NCBI GenBank assembly: GCA_030407085.1
Contig: CM059584.1
Span: forward strand, 101,121,001 to 101,185,000
Length of the DNA: 64,000 nt
Direction of reading: 5' to 3'
From: Trichopria drosophilae
Lineage: Eukaryota; Arthropoda; Insecta; Hymenoptera; Diapriidae
Positions within the stretch are counted from its first letter, which is position 1. The number at the start of each line of letters is the position of its first letter. A program made the translations under genes and the position numbers. Positions 20,901-35,900 of the stretch are shown here, piece by piece. Below the pieces are notes generated by a model, which was not told the DNA's origin, ran no database searches, and saw only the letters and a list, made by a program, of their open reading frames with translations.

Positions 20901-23900
20901 TCGGGATCGCCATATTGACGAGTCCACCCGTTATACTTGGGACAAAACGTAGTACTTTTTACAATAAGCATTTTTTTTCATATTGTCGCTAGAGGGAAAC
21001 TAAATTCGTTAGTAAAATATAAATTTTATTTATGTATATCAGTCTGAAAATTGAAAATTTAGTAGTAGCAATATTACAATATTTTAAAGCCGTTTTTCCT
21101 ATTTACAAATCATAATTATGTGGTTGAAATCGACAACCCTTTGTTTATTTATTTATTATTTACTATTCAGTATGAAAGAGTACTATTTATTTTATTTATC
21201 AATCAATAATAATTCTTCAATTTATAGTTACATTAACCCATTAACTCTGAAATAGCCATTGTGTTATTTCAATTTCATTCTGTACCAAAATCAAAGCTGT
21301 AAAAATTTGAAAAATGCATATCTTACTATTTTTAAGGTTGCTCTTCAAGATCCCGTAGTCAAAATTGAGTACTATTCGAATATGGCACTAAATTTTAAAA
21401 AGTTTCGAAATATTTATTCTCCTTAATTTTTTTTGAGGTATCAGAATGTTAAGATGCTATTTAAAGTTTTTACAAAGGTGCCTAAATTATATGACTTATA
21501 TATATTTATATATGTAACTTTTATTCATTGTCACTTACGAAACTTAATTATAGGTTTATTAAGCTTAAATCGTCATACATATTTCATAACATATAATAAC
21601 ATAAACTTTATGTCAAAACATTTTGACTAAATAAGAATTTATACATTATACCCCTGCTAAAATTTTAGGTAGGATTCTCATGAGAATCACATGAGAATTT
21701 GAAACGAGTACCTTGTAATTTTCATATAAATGTTGTATAATACTTGCACTATGTTACGGAAACACTATTCAACAATATTTGCAATTTGTATGAAAATTGA
21801 CCTGATTGTGATGAGATTTTTATGTAATTTCCATAAAATTTCAACTCAAAACATTCATGATTGTATGTTCATAAAACTACCTATTAAATTATTTTCTGTC
21901 ATGTAATAAAACTTTACATATTCCGTACGATACTTGTATGACTAATAGATATATATAATGTATATTTACGACAACTATAAGGCACTTGTTTCAATTTCTC
22001 ATGACATTCTCATATGACGCTGAAGCTAGCAGCAGATTCTCAGCAGCGGATTCGAAAAAACTATGGTTTTCAGCCATTAAAATTGCCAAAAGCAGATTAT
22101 TTGTATAAAATTTGTCTAAAAATGTTTAAATGCATGTAATTTTTAGTAAGAAATTATTCATTTCCACAGTTTTCTTGAATCTGCTGCTGCGAATCTGCTC
22201 ATGTTTCAATTTTCGCCCATAAGATTAACACGGGTGGAATTTGAAACATGCTAGTTTTCGTAAGAGGTGTCGATATGATCTATATCTTCAGACGGATAAC
22301 CATATTTACATTTAGGATCAGAAATAAAACCTATATGCGAAAGTGAAACGACTAAGGGATAATGATTGGACCAACAGCTATTAATCCATCAAATAAATGA
22401 TCTGGTTAAATTTTGTTTGTCAAACCACTGTTTTGAACTTGTTGAATAATCTTTGAAATGTCCTACACCTCACGGTGAGCCTGAGTTAAATTTAAATAAA
22501 AAATTCATCATGTGCAAATGTTTTTGCAGATTTTAAATCTGTGTTTTTTGCTATATTTTAAAACTAAAATGAAAAAAACGGTGGAGGGCTTTCCGAGAAA
22601 GTCTAAGACTAAGTCTGGACGAAGTATTGAATTTGGTCACTTCGGGCATAAAAATTACCCTATAGTTTTTTCATCACATGTCGATGTTTCAGACCCTAAG
22701 GAACCCAAATCAACAATAAAAAAATTTGTGTCCGTGATCTTGTACGTAAGTCCCGTTTTTTTGCCTCGCAATAACTCGCGAACGGATAAGCGTATTGACA
22801 TAAATTTTCTTTTAAAAATACGCGTCTTGGCATAACTTAGATCTGATTAGATTTTGGCGCAGATCCATCCGTCCATTACTAAAAAAAATTAGCCCCAATT
22901 AAGTTACTTCGTAGTTTTTTGCATTTATTTTGAAAAATACAAATTTTATTAAAAAATGTTTCAAACAAAAAAGATAGAGCATGAAATTCTCTACAAAAAA
23001 GGTTGTATGCATTTTCTTCCTAAAGTCAACGATAATGCCATAAAAACTGGTTTAAAATGTTTATGACTATTGTCTGAAAAAGTATTGAATTTGGTCACCT
23101 AGGCAAAAAATTACCCTACAGTTTTTCATCAAATTTTGACGTTTCGACCCCCCAACCCCCCAGCGGTAGTCTTCGCCAGCCCCTCGGGCGCAGTGATCAC
23201 CTACGGGCTCATAAGTTCTTTCACGCCTTGATACGAAAATAACTATTTCGATATATCTAAAAGATGTCTTATAGTATCTAAAAGATATCCGTCAGAGATC
23301 TTTTCGACACTTTCAAGGTATCTGCGACGAATTATATGTATATATATTGTATATATAAGATCATAATGATACAGACAGTATTTAGTAAAACACTGTAAAC
23401 ATGTAATATGCATCGAATAGTCTATTACAATAGAAGTGCTTGAAGTAAGTGTTTTGCAACTTTTATTTATTAATACTTCGGCTGGTCTGTTGTCGGGGTC
23501 GAAGTTTTGAAAATGCTCATTTTCAATTTTCATACGTATAAAAAACACTATATTGTTGTAACATATCTATCGAGGCTGCTTGAACCTAAATATGATTGGA
23601 CCCCCAAATATCAATATAATTTTATAATATAATTGAAAGCTGTTAGTAAACAAACGAGTATTAAGGAATAGCCGACTCTCTACTGGGTCGAAGTTTCTGA
23701 GCGAGCGAAGCGAGCGAGGCTCCGCGCCAACACTAGTTTTTGTTTTAAAATATAACTAATAGATTTAAAATCTGCAGAATAATTTGCACTTGCTGAATTT
23801 TTCATTTAAATTTAATTCAGGCTCAGTGTGGCCTGTATATTGAGCTTCATTTAATTTTATTAAATTCCTTTTATAACTTAACTTATGTTGATAACTGCAT

Positions 23901-26900
23901 GCTTAAAGAAAAAAATGAAACAAATTAGAATAAGGATTTTTAGTTCTTTACAATTTTTTTCAAAAGTTGATAGTTTTCGAGGAGAAAAATCTTAAGCTAT
24001 AATATTTGATATTTTTTCCTTGAAAACCATCAAATTTTGGAAAAATGGCAAACAACAAAAATTGCTTAGAATTCATTAAAATAATGTACCACAATTATTG
24101 CAGAATATTTTACAATAGTTTTTAAATTTAAATAAACATTTTCTAAAAATATTATTATAAAAATCTGAAAAAAATGTATATCATTGATGATTTCTAAGAA
24201 CTTTTCATTGTTAGCATTTTTTTAAAAACGCTCAGTTTCTGAATTAGAGCATCCAGATATTGTTCAAAGACACAAATTTTCATTGTGGATTTTAAGATTG
24301 TTACAATGAAGATGGGAATAAAAATAACATTTTTTAAGCGCCATACTGGAATTTCTGATGAGCGACCTCAAAAATAGTAGGATATGAATCTTTCAAATTT
24401 GTTCAGCTTCGATTTTAATACAAAATACTTCATTGAAGTAAAAAAAATAAACATTTCAGCGTTGATGGGTTAAAATATATTTCATACTACTTTTATCCCT
24501 TCAGCGTACTATGTATATACTATAACAGTGTGCAGTTAGAAATGTCAAACATATCTTCCGCTTACGCAAAGAAATAAGACAACTTAGTTAAAGATTTTAA
24601 TTTGTTCGTATTGAAATATTTCAATCGATTTAAAGCCACTTTTAAAGGTATTTGAAGACCAGTGGCGAGAATGTTTTTATCACTTAGATGTTTCGATAGA
24701 TATATTGATAAGTGTCATTCAACTTATTGTTACAAATTATTATCTGTTCATTCCATCTTTAATCTTACTACCGATCAGTGAAATATTTTTGTTTTTAATT
24801 CTGAAGCATGTTCAATTATTTTGCTAATATATTTATTACCATATCTCTGACAGAACAAGCTACCGATGGCAGTTTACCCAGTGAAAATTGGGCCCTTAAT
24901 ATGGAAATATGTGACATAATCAACGATACAGAAGAAGGTCCCAGAGATGCGATCAAGGCAATTAAAAAAAGACTCAGCCAGTCGGCTGGCAAAAATTACA
25001 CAATTGTCATGTACACTCTTACAGTAAGCAGATTAATTATCAAAATTAAGTCACATGTCAAAGATTTAATGTAAAATTAAATTTTTAAAATATTTTAACA
25101 GGTTTTAGAAACATGTGTGAAAAACTGTGACAAACGTTTCCACTTATTAGCCTGTTCAAGAGAATTTGTATCAGAATTAGTAAAGCTAATTGGTCCAAAG
25201 AATGAACCACCGACAGCTGTGCAGGAGAAAATTTTGAACCTCATTCAAACATGGGCCGATACTTTTCGCAATCAGCCTCATACTCAAGGAGTTGTGCAAG
25301 CTTATCAGGAACTCAAAACTAAAGGAATTGAGTTTCCAATGTCTGATCTAGATGCCATGGCACCAATCATCACTCCAAAAAGGGTTCGTAATCAACATTT
25401 TGTACTCCATTTTATTTCTGACTTATTCTATTTATTAATGTGTTATTATTTTTCAGAGTGTACCAGAAAGTGAATCCCCAATTCCCCCTGGTGACTCGGC
25501 AAGTGCTCAACGCCAAGGTTCCCAAGGTTTGCCCCAGCAAGGTAACTTAACAGTACATCCTAGTGGAGGTACGTTCACTCTAATCCAGTTAACGGAACCA
25601 CAAATGGCAAAGCTCCAAAGAGAACTCGACATTGTGCAAGACAATATGAGAGTACTTTCGGAGATGCTGGCTTACTTGAGCACTAATCCCATGGCAGAGA
25701 AATCCGCAGAGACTCAACCAGATTCTGCTGATTTGGAACTTTTAACTGTGAGTCATGCAAATATTTATATATAATTTATTTGATAATGGAAATGAACTTC
25801 CTTACATTCATAATTTTTGTTATATATAATTTTATAAATTGCTGCAAACTATTTCTATTTGTCCAATTTCAATTGTTGCAATTTTGAAATAAGTTTTTCA
25901 ATCCACAATATATATTCTACATGATATGTTACCCATATAATAAATATCATTCATATTTTATGTATTACTAATATAAGCTCACAGTATGACAAAATATTGA
26001 CCTTGTAACGACATTTTAGACTTACATATATAATACTCTACACTTCCTGCAATTCATGAATCATCATTGCCTTATATGGTGCAAACATAACGGTTAATAA
26101 TTAGATCATTATTTTATCGCTCAAACATTACCCGTTTATTTTAAGTCATTTATCTTCTGGTGTCAAATAAATAATCATATTTTTAATTTTTGTTATATTG
26201 AATAGTTCACTCATATTTTATATAATTGTTCACCCTAAATTACTTAAGAATGTTGAATATCTACTGCAATTACATTTGCTTACTATTCGTTAACTCCAAA
26301 TTAAAACAAAAAAAACACTTTTTGCAATAATTGTTCAAATTACATTATAAAATCACGCTAGAACATCTGATTATTCTTGTAATTTACTTCTGAATCACTG
26401 CTTTTTTATCAGATAGGTAATCAAAAAACTAATCACCATTGATTTTAAAAAAGCTCCTTTATCATTGATGCTTAATCATAAATTTATTTACAAATTAAAA
26501 TCATAAAAATTTTCCATGAAAAAAGTGTTATAGTCAATTTTATCTGAAAATGTTAAAATAGAAAATGTAACTAATTCTCTCATTAATGAACAATTATTGC
26601 AATATGTAGATTTTAACTCGATGATTATTGCAAATGTTTACATAACACTTTTGAAACAAATTTTTTGTGTGTTACATTTGTTTATCACATTTTTTATTTT
26701 TCCTCTCAAATCTAATTTATTAGATTCAATTATTTCAAATTATATATTCAATACAGAATGTAAGTCACGAATGATTGATCAAGTGTTACGATGTTCATTT
26801 GGTTTCATAATTTACTTAGCTTTTCACAATAGCATGTTGTTATTTCTGTAATTCCAGAATTAGCGCGTTTTTTCTTTTTTAAAGATAAATTTTTACATAA

Positions 26901-29900
26901 TTTGATTCCATGTGTCTTTTTTGTATAGATTTCATACAATTTTAAAATATTTATTTATTTAATATTTATTAATATTTAAAATATTTTCTAGAATTTCCAA
27001 ACTCCTAAATAAATTACTATGAGTTTCAATAGTTAGTCTTAATTTCTTACGTGATATTTTGTACTTTCTATGAATATATAATCAGTATTTTGATAAGTAA
27101 TTATAAACCTACTCGCAAAACATTTCACTTAAAACGCTTTATCTTAACCCATTAAGGACGGGAGACGCACATATTTACATTGATTTTCGAGCTCCAGTTT
27201 CATTTTAAAAACCAATATGATGCATTTGAAAAAAAAATGAACAAAATTTCGTGTGTTTCGTTTTTTGTGAATTTTTTTTTCGTATCAATAATGTTGCCGT
27301 ATCGATGCCTTTCTACAACCAAAAGTGCACACAATATATGAACTTCAATTGGATTTTTTTTTGTTTTGCCCCGAATCAACCTAACCTCTTCAAAACGTCA
27401 ATATCTCGAAAAAATAAACCTTATTCTATCAATTATGAACATTACTGATGAAATTCGCATCTCTAGTGGTATTATTTTCCCTAAAACGGAGGTCCAATGG
27501 TTTTCGAAGTTGCTGATCAACAATTTGAGGTTAGATTTTTGAAAGTCAAGATGGCGGATCGAATATGGTGGACTGAAATTCAATAAAATGTTTCAAAATC
27601 GCAATAAAATGCGTATACGATTTTTTTTGGGGTTGTTCATCACGAATTTGATGCTAGAATTTTAAAATTCAAGATATGTCCGACCATATTTCATAAAATA
27701 ATTCAAAATCATACGATAATGTTTATACGCGAATTTCATAATGTTCCTAATTGATAGAATAAGGTTTATTTTTTCGAGATATTGACGTTTTGAAGAGGTT
27801 AGATTGATTCGGGGCAAAACAAAAAAATTCCTAGTTGAAGTTCATATATTTTATGCACTTTTGGTTGCAGAAAGGCATCGATCCATCAACATTATTGATA
27901 CGAAAAAAAATTCACAAAAAACGAAACAAACGAAATTTTGTTAATTTTTTTTTAAATGCGCCATATTGGTTTTTAATGCAATTTAAATGCAATTTTGTCC
28001 ACGCCAATCGAAAGAGCATACTCGAAAATGGAGAGTTGGTCACTTTCAATAAATATTAATCTTATTTCCTGTTGAGAATGAAGGTCGAAAATTAACGTAA
28101 ATATGTGCATCTCCCGTCCTTAATGGGTTAAAAAAGAATTGAAAAACACTATGGCTGAGTAAAATATATAAATTAATAACTAGCAAAAAATTAAACGTAA
28201 TTAAACAGAAGAAATACTTCAGAGTATAAATAAATGCTGAGCCGAGAAAAGAAATTGTTTAACAAGTCGACATTCTCATTCATAATTGAAACGCGATAAA
28301 TAAGCGTTACGAACGATTTATTTCCGAGAAATGTTGATTTTACATTAGCGGACGTGAAAAGTTTAGTATCTAATCAAATGGTTTGTGACTGGTTATACAA
28401 CGATTTTTTATGTACTTACAGCAACATGAATTGAAATAACAATTTTCAAAATACATTTTATTGATTTTTGAAGTCTTGATCTTAATTTTTAAAAGTTTTC
28501 TTTGTTTACATGGTATACTTTTAAAATAAATCGGATTATTACTCAATTTGGATTTTAACTTGGCTTTTCAATAAGAGCCGGATGTATTGTGGACAATCGA
28601 ATTAAACAATCCCATTTGTACAAGAAAATGTTGTCACATACTGTGACCAATTGAGTTTCTTTGTTTGGCCGCTAGGCGGCATCCTAACCCGAAAGCGAAG
28701 TTTCTATATAACATTTCTTTAGTTCATAATCAATGGATAAATGCTAAGTAAAAAATCATGGTCACATTTAACAAACGAACACGAAATATCGAATACATTT
28801 CTAAATATTACGACACAAAATATTACGCCAAAATATTACGGACAAAATATTACTGTAACAAACTCTTACGATAAAAAATATAACGGTTAAAAAATGTTAT
28901 GATTACAAAATTTAAACGATATGCAATAAACTTTTTTCATTAAACACATAAAAACATGAAATAAATTACGCCCGATGTATGTAAATTATTCCTATGTTAC
29001 TACATTGAGTTACGAGAATGTTTACATTAATATCTTTTTACACCTTAATACTATGAGAAATTTCATATAAATATTCATAACCTAAACTACACTGTATAAA
29101 ATGGAAATGAAGTTTACAAATTTATTGTAATTTTTATTAATTTTTAGTAATTTGCATACGTACAACATTGGAGTTTTACAATATTTGGTAAATTTACCAT
29201 GTACAACATGTGCTCGATTTTGACCCATATACAACGTTGGGAAAATGCGTCGCGTTGTAATTTTACCACTTTCAACGTAGGGTATTTAGAAAACGTTGTG
29301 AAATTCCAAACCCCACACAGGAAATTCCCAATTTTACATAGAAAATTTACACTATTGAACGTAGACAAATCACCACATTTTTACAAATGAAAATTACAAC
29401 AGATTTGTAAAGTTCACTTCTATTTTTTACAGTGTAACTTAACCTAGCCTAACCTAATATTTTTATAGCGTAATAATTTGTCAGTTTATATTTTAACACC
29501 AAGGAAGGATACGTTATTGTAAAATTTGGAATGTAATTGTGAATGTTGATAATATTGAATATAATCTAAGTTTATTTCTAGTAGTTTTCGAAAGTGCATT
29601 TATTAGTAGTATTGAGAATGCTTTTTCCCGATGCGTTTTTACCACAGACATGCAATTTATTAAATAAATAACCATTGTGCAATAATAATTTAGAGTCTTT
29701 TTGGCTTAATACAAAATGTAAAGGCTTTTCGATCGCATACAGACACGCGCTAAGAAATATATGACATTGCCATTCTTGACAAATATTATTTATATTTCCT
29801 GGAAAACCTGATGAGAGAGGGAATAGCCATTGTTTCACAATATCAAATATTATATACACCAACAATACATTTATTTCATGAAAATTTATACATACTATTT

Positions 29901-32900
29901 TACGGTATAAAATTTTTACTGCGTAATATTTTCGCCCGTAATATTTTGGCACCGGAATTACGGTTTAGTAATATTCAGACCGTATTCCCGAAATATCTGA
30001 AATTCCAACCGTTGAGCCTTTACACTTTTTCTACAGAATAGTTGACGTTCGCATCAACATCAACGCGTCAACGAAAAAATCTGCGTCTTTCATTTTTTAC
30101 TTGTACGCCATCTAGCGACCCGAAATGTAATTTACGTATATTCAATATGAACTTTTCGTTTTATTATTCTCTGGTATTTGTAAAATACATGCTCTAGAAA
30201 AATCACTACAGGTGCGAATATTATGTACCGTTTTCTCACATATTGTCGCAAAAAATTACCGGTAGTGCAGATAATGTAACGACGCCCTCGTGGTTGTTCT
30301 TGTCACTTTTGAGCAGTACATGAAGGTTAAATAGTTGTTTGTTTCTTTAATTAATTATTTTTAAAAAATGTTGTGTTGTAAACTATTTCATTTTTGAAAA
30401 AAAAAACAGATTAAATTGATTATTTTATGGCTTTCTAGAATAAGGAATAAATTAGTACACACAGTGAAACGATTACAAAAATATTAATTTATTTACTAAT
30501 GAGAACACTTATTTATCTAATTATTAGGGTTCCTACGTGTACAATGTTCTTTTGAAAAAGTTAAATTATAGTTTTTGTATATTTAAGTAACGTATACTTT
30601 AACATATAACACCAAATTACTTACGGGTAATTCGACATTTTAGGAAACTAAATTCTTCAAGGAACTTGAGATATTCTCGAATTTGAATTTTAAAATTTGT
30701 TAGCAAAATATTCTTTTCTTTAAATCTCGAAAACTGCTGGATTTTTTAAATTGTGTATATTATTTAAATAATACGATTAAAACACTTAAAATTTCTACAT
30801 TTTTTGGATTCGATAGTATTTTGTAAATGGGTACATTTAATTTAAAATATTTGAATTTAGTTTAGTATCGTTTCATTAGAGCTGTAAATAGTTTTTCTCT
30901 ACAAGGAGTATGCAAATAGTAGATATAAGAAGAAATTACGATAAAAAAAGAGATAAATTAACATTTTAAATTCCATTTTACAAGCAAATATACATAGTAA
31001 GTAATTTATATTACAAAATAATTAATTTTATATAATTCAAATCTTATAAATCACTCAAAAAATAAATAAGATAACATTTCTCAAGAAAGGAAAGTTCATT
31101 TTATGTAAGTATTACGTAAATATTCAAATAATATACTCAATGATATTGATGATAATTAATTTTTAACACGATTATATCACTTTGTTTAAACTTTTGTTCC
31201 TTTTGATATCGACTGTCTTTTAACCGGTTAACTAGTGCAGCATTTTCCACTTTTCGTGTCAGTTCTTGTAGCAGCGAATCATCCACTAAAATACGTGAAA
31301 TCTATTTTTATGAGTTTTTTTTTTGTGCTCCTGATTCCATTTCCAAGCTCAGTTTCCATTTTGCAACATCCTAAATGGGTGGAAAATAAAGGTTGAAGTA
31401 GAGTAGAGAAGTGGAAAAAATAAGAGTTGTGGGTGGTATATTTAGTTTTTCTAGAAACTTAGATCTAGAGGTTTTTTATACAGCTGATTCCATTTCCAAG
31501 TTCAGTTTCTATTTTATAACATTCTAAAGGGGTGAGAAATAAGGGTTGAAGTGGAATAAAGAAGTGAAAAAATAAGGATTAAGTGTCAAATTTTCATTTT
31601 TTCCAGAAACTTTGATCTAGAGGTTTTGATACAGCTGATTCCGTTTCCAAGCTCAGTTTCTATTGTGTAACATTCTAAAGGGGTGAAAAATAAGGGGTGA
31701 AAAATAATAGTTGAAAAATAAGGCTTGAAGTGGAGGAAAGAAGTAAAAAAATAATGGTTGAGTGTCAAATTTTCATTTTTTCCAGAAACATAAATCTAGG
31801 GGTTCTGGTACCTTGCGCCAATGAGATGACGTTGTGTCGTCATTCTCGATTTAGGTCTTTAAATCGAGGTTCTAGTGTACTATATACGTTATTTCATGTC
31901 CGTTATCGCAAATTATGCGAAACTGACAATAAATTCGCAATCAGCGATCCCGAAAACCTCAGTATCGAAATTTATGCTGTGTAGAAGGTTGTCATTTGAG
32001 GTTAGGGTTCAAAATTAAAAAAAAAAAGAAAAAAAACAATTATTCAGATAGAGCATGCCGAAAAACTGTTGAATACTAATTTTAGTTCAAATCGGTTAAA
32101 ATCTTCAAAAGTTATTCAAATATGTAGATATATGATACAGTACCACACTTTTTTTGTAGATATATGATGCAGTATCAGTTAACCGGTTAAATAAATCCTC
32201 ATCAATTCTTTGAAAACCGATATTAAGAAAATTTGGTTTCAGTTGTGATTAATAATTAATTAATTTTTAAAATAGAAAAGGTACTTTTTTGATTGACTTG
32301 TAGGTTAAATTTGAATCTTTACTGCCAAAAAATGTAAAATGTAACCGATAAGAAGTGGTTTCTATAGCGACCAAAAAGCGTATAGAAAACATTCATAAAT
32401 TGTTACAAATTTGTCATTGGATGATATGAAAATGTTCTGATACTAAACAACGGTTGATGACATTTAGTGAAGAAATGGGCCGTTTGAGTATGTTTGACTT
32501 ACAGTGAATCTATTATAGGTTTAAAACCTGTAATTTCCATTTTTCTTGGAAAAATGCGGAAATCGCATTGCGGTGTGTTAGGTATTCGTCGCGTGATTGC
32601 ACGCATCACTTAAAATGGCAATAACAGAATCGAAAAGTTGTGTAATATTAGGTTACTTACTAACTTGCTCTTAAGATTGCATAAATATACATACAACATC
32701 TAACATTAGCGTTAAAATGTCAGAAATTAATTTATTTTATGATAACTTTTGATTAAACAAAAAGCCATAAATTATGAAGTATCATCAATACTAAATGCTA
32801 ATAATATTTTTATTAATTAGCAAATAAAAATTTGTTTTAATATTTTTAGTCCATCGGCCCTTTTCACTGTAGAAAGAATGAATACCCTTGTTACTCGTGC

Positions 32901-35900
32901 TACTTTAAAAAAATAAAATTGGACTTAGAAAAAACAAAATCGCATGAGAAAATCATCATAACGACTCAAAACAATGGAGAGAAGTTGAGGAATTCGGAAT
33001 ATCTTCATTCTAAATTGAATACGCCATTTTGAATTTCGGATAATTGATTTTTAAATTTAAAAAAACCTCCCATAAAAAGATGCTCAGTGGAAATTTCAAT
33101 CATTATGCATACAAAATTAAAAATTGCATCAAAGGTTCGACTCGAAGACGCGTTGGATGTCACCATTTTGAAATCACTTACATTATGGTAGGGGGATATA
33201 AAATTTTAGTGATCTGCTCATCCGATTTCGAAAAAAAATTGTTGATCAGAATAATTTTATATAAAAATTAGATTTTTTGTTAAATAATTTATTGTATTTT
33301 CTTTGGATTGCATTTTTCTCACTTTTATGTACAAAATCGGAAAGTATGCTTAGATTCATTTCAACGTCAATAAAGTTTATCACAATTGACATTCGAACAG
33401 TCCGGATTGAAGTGGAAAAACCGACATTCATAAAGTCCATAGTCAAAAAGCCGACACACAAAAAAAAATAGAAACATCAACAAGCGGACAGTTACATTTT
33501 GAAGTATCGGTTTTATGACCTGTCGGCTTTTTTATTAGTCTGGTTTTCAACTCGCGCCGATATACATATTATGTTATTAGCATTTGAAGTATAATTTATA
33601 ATAACCATCAAGAAAACTAACGGATGATGACTATTGGAAAGAAATTAAATGGGTGCAGGTCGAAAAACGGACAAATCAAAAAGCCGTCAGATGAAAAAAT
33701 CCGACAATCGAAAAGCCGACAGTCAAAAAATCGACAGTCCAAAAGCCGACAGTTCCAAAAATGACTGTCCATGATTAAGTCTCACATTCTCGTAAGTTTT
33801 AGACTATAACTATTAAGATGACCATAGGGCATTTATTCCATCTCATGTAATCAGCAAAACATTCATTAGCAGAAACTTAATAATCAATTTTCTATTTTTT
33901 TTTGCAGGAACTTCATGGAACTTGCAAAGCGATGCAGGCACGGGTTGTGGATCTTATCGGTAAATTGGCTCATGATGAACTCACTGCCGAATTGTTACGC
34001 ATCAATGACGAACTTAACAATCTGTTTCTACGTTACTCGCGTTACACCAAGAATAAAAACGTACCTGCAAGTGCATTACTGGCACAGGCAATCGGTGGTC
34101 AACCACCCAAATCGGAATTCGCGTCCGGTGGTTCTACCAGCCAAGGAGAAGGTGCAGAAGCCCTCATCGACTTGTCGGAAGATACGGCAACCGGTGGCGA
34201 AACCCTTGGAAAACTCGTCGACCAGTTCTTAACCTGTAAGTAAAAAATATATTAATTTTATGATCTGTCTAGAAAAACTAATCAATTAAGGTATTCAATT
34301 CAACATATTAACAGACATAAAACTGAATGGCATCATCCTCTAAAAAAATGCATATGTAAAATAGTTTAATTCTATTGTTGTTTACTGGGAGGACTTTTAA
34401 AGTAGATCGTTAATTTACTATTAGGTCTTAAGAAAATTTTGTTCTGTTTATAATTGAACTATTTTACCTTTTGTGTTAGAATTTGGGCCGGGGAACAAAG
34501 TTCCGAAAATCAAAACACAGAAAGGCTAAAATTTCGATATTTCGTGAGGCCAAGGTATTTTAATTTGCTGTCGCTTTGCCAAATTTTCAAAGACAAAGCG
34601 AAAAAAAGAAGAAAATCTGCTGGAGCCATGCTATATCGAAATTTTAGCCTTTCGGTGTGTTGATTTTCGGAACTTTGTTCCCCGGCCACTATTTGAACGT
34701 TACATTCAAATAGCTTGAATGTTTTTACTTGGCAATTTTAAGAGTTGCTTATTATGACTCTGACCTCGAATGTTTTAAATCCAAATTCGCGGATCCAATA
34801 CCGGACTAATACTAATTTTGTTTACATTTACAAAATTCATTCAATGTCAAATTATTACGAATTTTAAAATATTGTCGAATTAGATCAACCATTTCGATTG
34901 TCTAAAATTGGAGTTTTCGTATACAGTCAGCTAGAAAACCCCTATCAACTTTCGAAAAATTTAATATAATTTTTTCATTTTCACTATAAAAACAAAATCT
35001 TTCAAAGTGTCTCATTTCAAGACACAGTTAGTGCCTCATTTTCCTGAAATGAGACACATTGAGCCATTTTGTTTTTAAAGTGTGGTCCGCCATATTGGAT
35101 ATGCCCATTTTCAATTTCGAATTTCCGAGGTCGCATCATAAACAGTTGATTTTAATGGATATTAATAATGGTTTATTCGCTTTTTTTAATTTCAAAACTT
35201 TGAGATCGAATTTGTAATCAGCGACCCCAAAAACATCCATCATTCCAATTATGAGCACATCGGAGTTTTTCACAGATGATTTCTTTTTAAAAAATCATAC
35301 TCCTTTGGTATTATTTTGTTTATGATTGTTTAACATTAACAAATTGTCACAAATTCGTTCAGCGAATTACTGAGCTATGTGAACGTCTTTTTTTATTTTA
35401 GTCGTTAGTTATTAGAAATTCTAATCATTTTCGTCTGTGTCATGTCTCTCGGAAAACACAGCTCTATGACGAGAATACTGAGAGGTTACCACTTAAAGTC
35501 TTTAAATGACACATTATTGTAATGTGATGAGTAGGTTTTCTGTGCCGGGGAACAAATTTCCGAAAATCAACACACCGAAAGGCCAAAATTTCGATATAGC
35601 ATGGCTCCAGCGTGATTTTCTTCACTTTGTCTTTGAAAATTTGGCAAAAAGAAAGCAAATTAAAATACTTTGGACTCACGGAATATCGAAATTTTAGCCT
35701 TTCGGGATTTTGATTTTCGGAACTTTGTTCCCCGGCCATAATGTTAACAAACCAAAAAAAACCCAGAAATTTACAAATGGATCTTTTGCAGCTTTCTTTG
35801 ATTCGCGATATGCAAATGGATTTCGAATTGGTATCTGTCACGCTGTGTGGAGGAAATATAAAGCACATTTTTTCAGTATAAGATAGAACTGAGTTAGTAC

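Larger units (their letters stand above)
21233..24473. mobile_element. TTAA-bounded piggyBac-like element, 3.2 kb, non-autonomous
   Basis: The left end TTAACCCATTAACTCTGAAA and right end ATTTCAGCGTTGATGGGTTAA-type sequence are inverted. Similarity continues for over 100 bp (for example AAATTTGAAAAATGCATATC on the left against its diverged complement near 24390). The TTAA borders and CCCATTAA start are typical of piggyBac-type elements. No transposase frame survives. A GAAGCTAGCAGC MITE (22017) and a direct repeat (22617/23083) lie inside. Confidence 0.55.
17948..24853 (+). other. Tom1 intron 1 (6.9 kb)
   Basis: Carries the pogo-like MITE (19331), a CTAGC-type MITE (19581), an inverted TTAA element (20526) and a 3.2-kb TTAA-bounded element (21233). 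From 18000 to 19330 I see AT-rich DNA with no feature. At 20090-20525 there is an apparent transposon remnant ending in a GGTGTATATACCCCC-type sequence followed by TTAA; only one end is visible. Confidence 0.7.
25748..33907 (+). other. Tom1 intron 4 (8.2 kb)
   Basis: Splits the GAT domain coding sequence. Holds elements at 27144-28131, 29088-29436, 31220-32190, 33405-33560 and 33652-33770. The stretches 25750-27140, 28135-29085, 29440-31215 and 32195-33400 are AT-rich, with no feature I can support. Confidence 0.7.
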
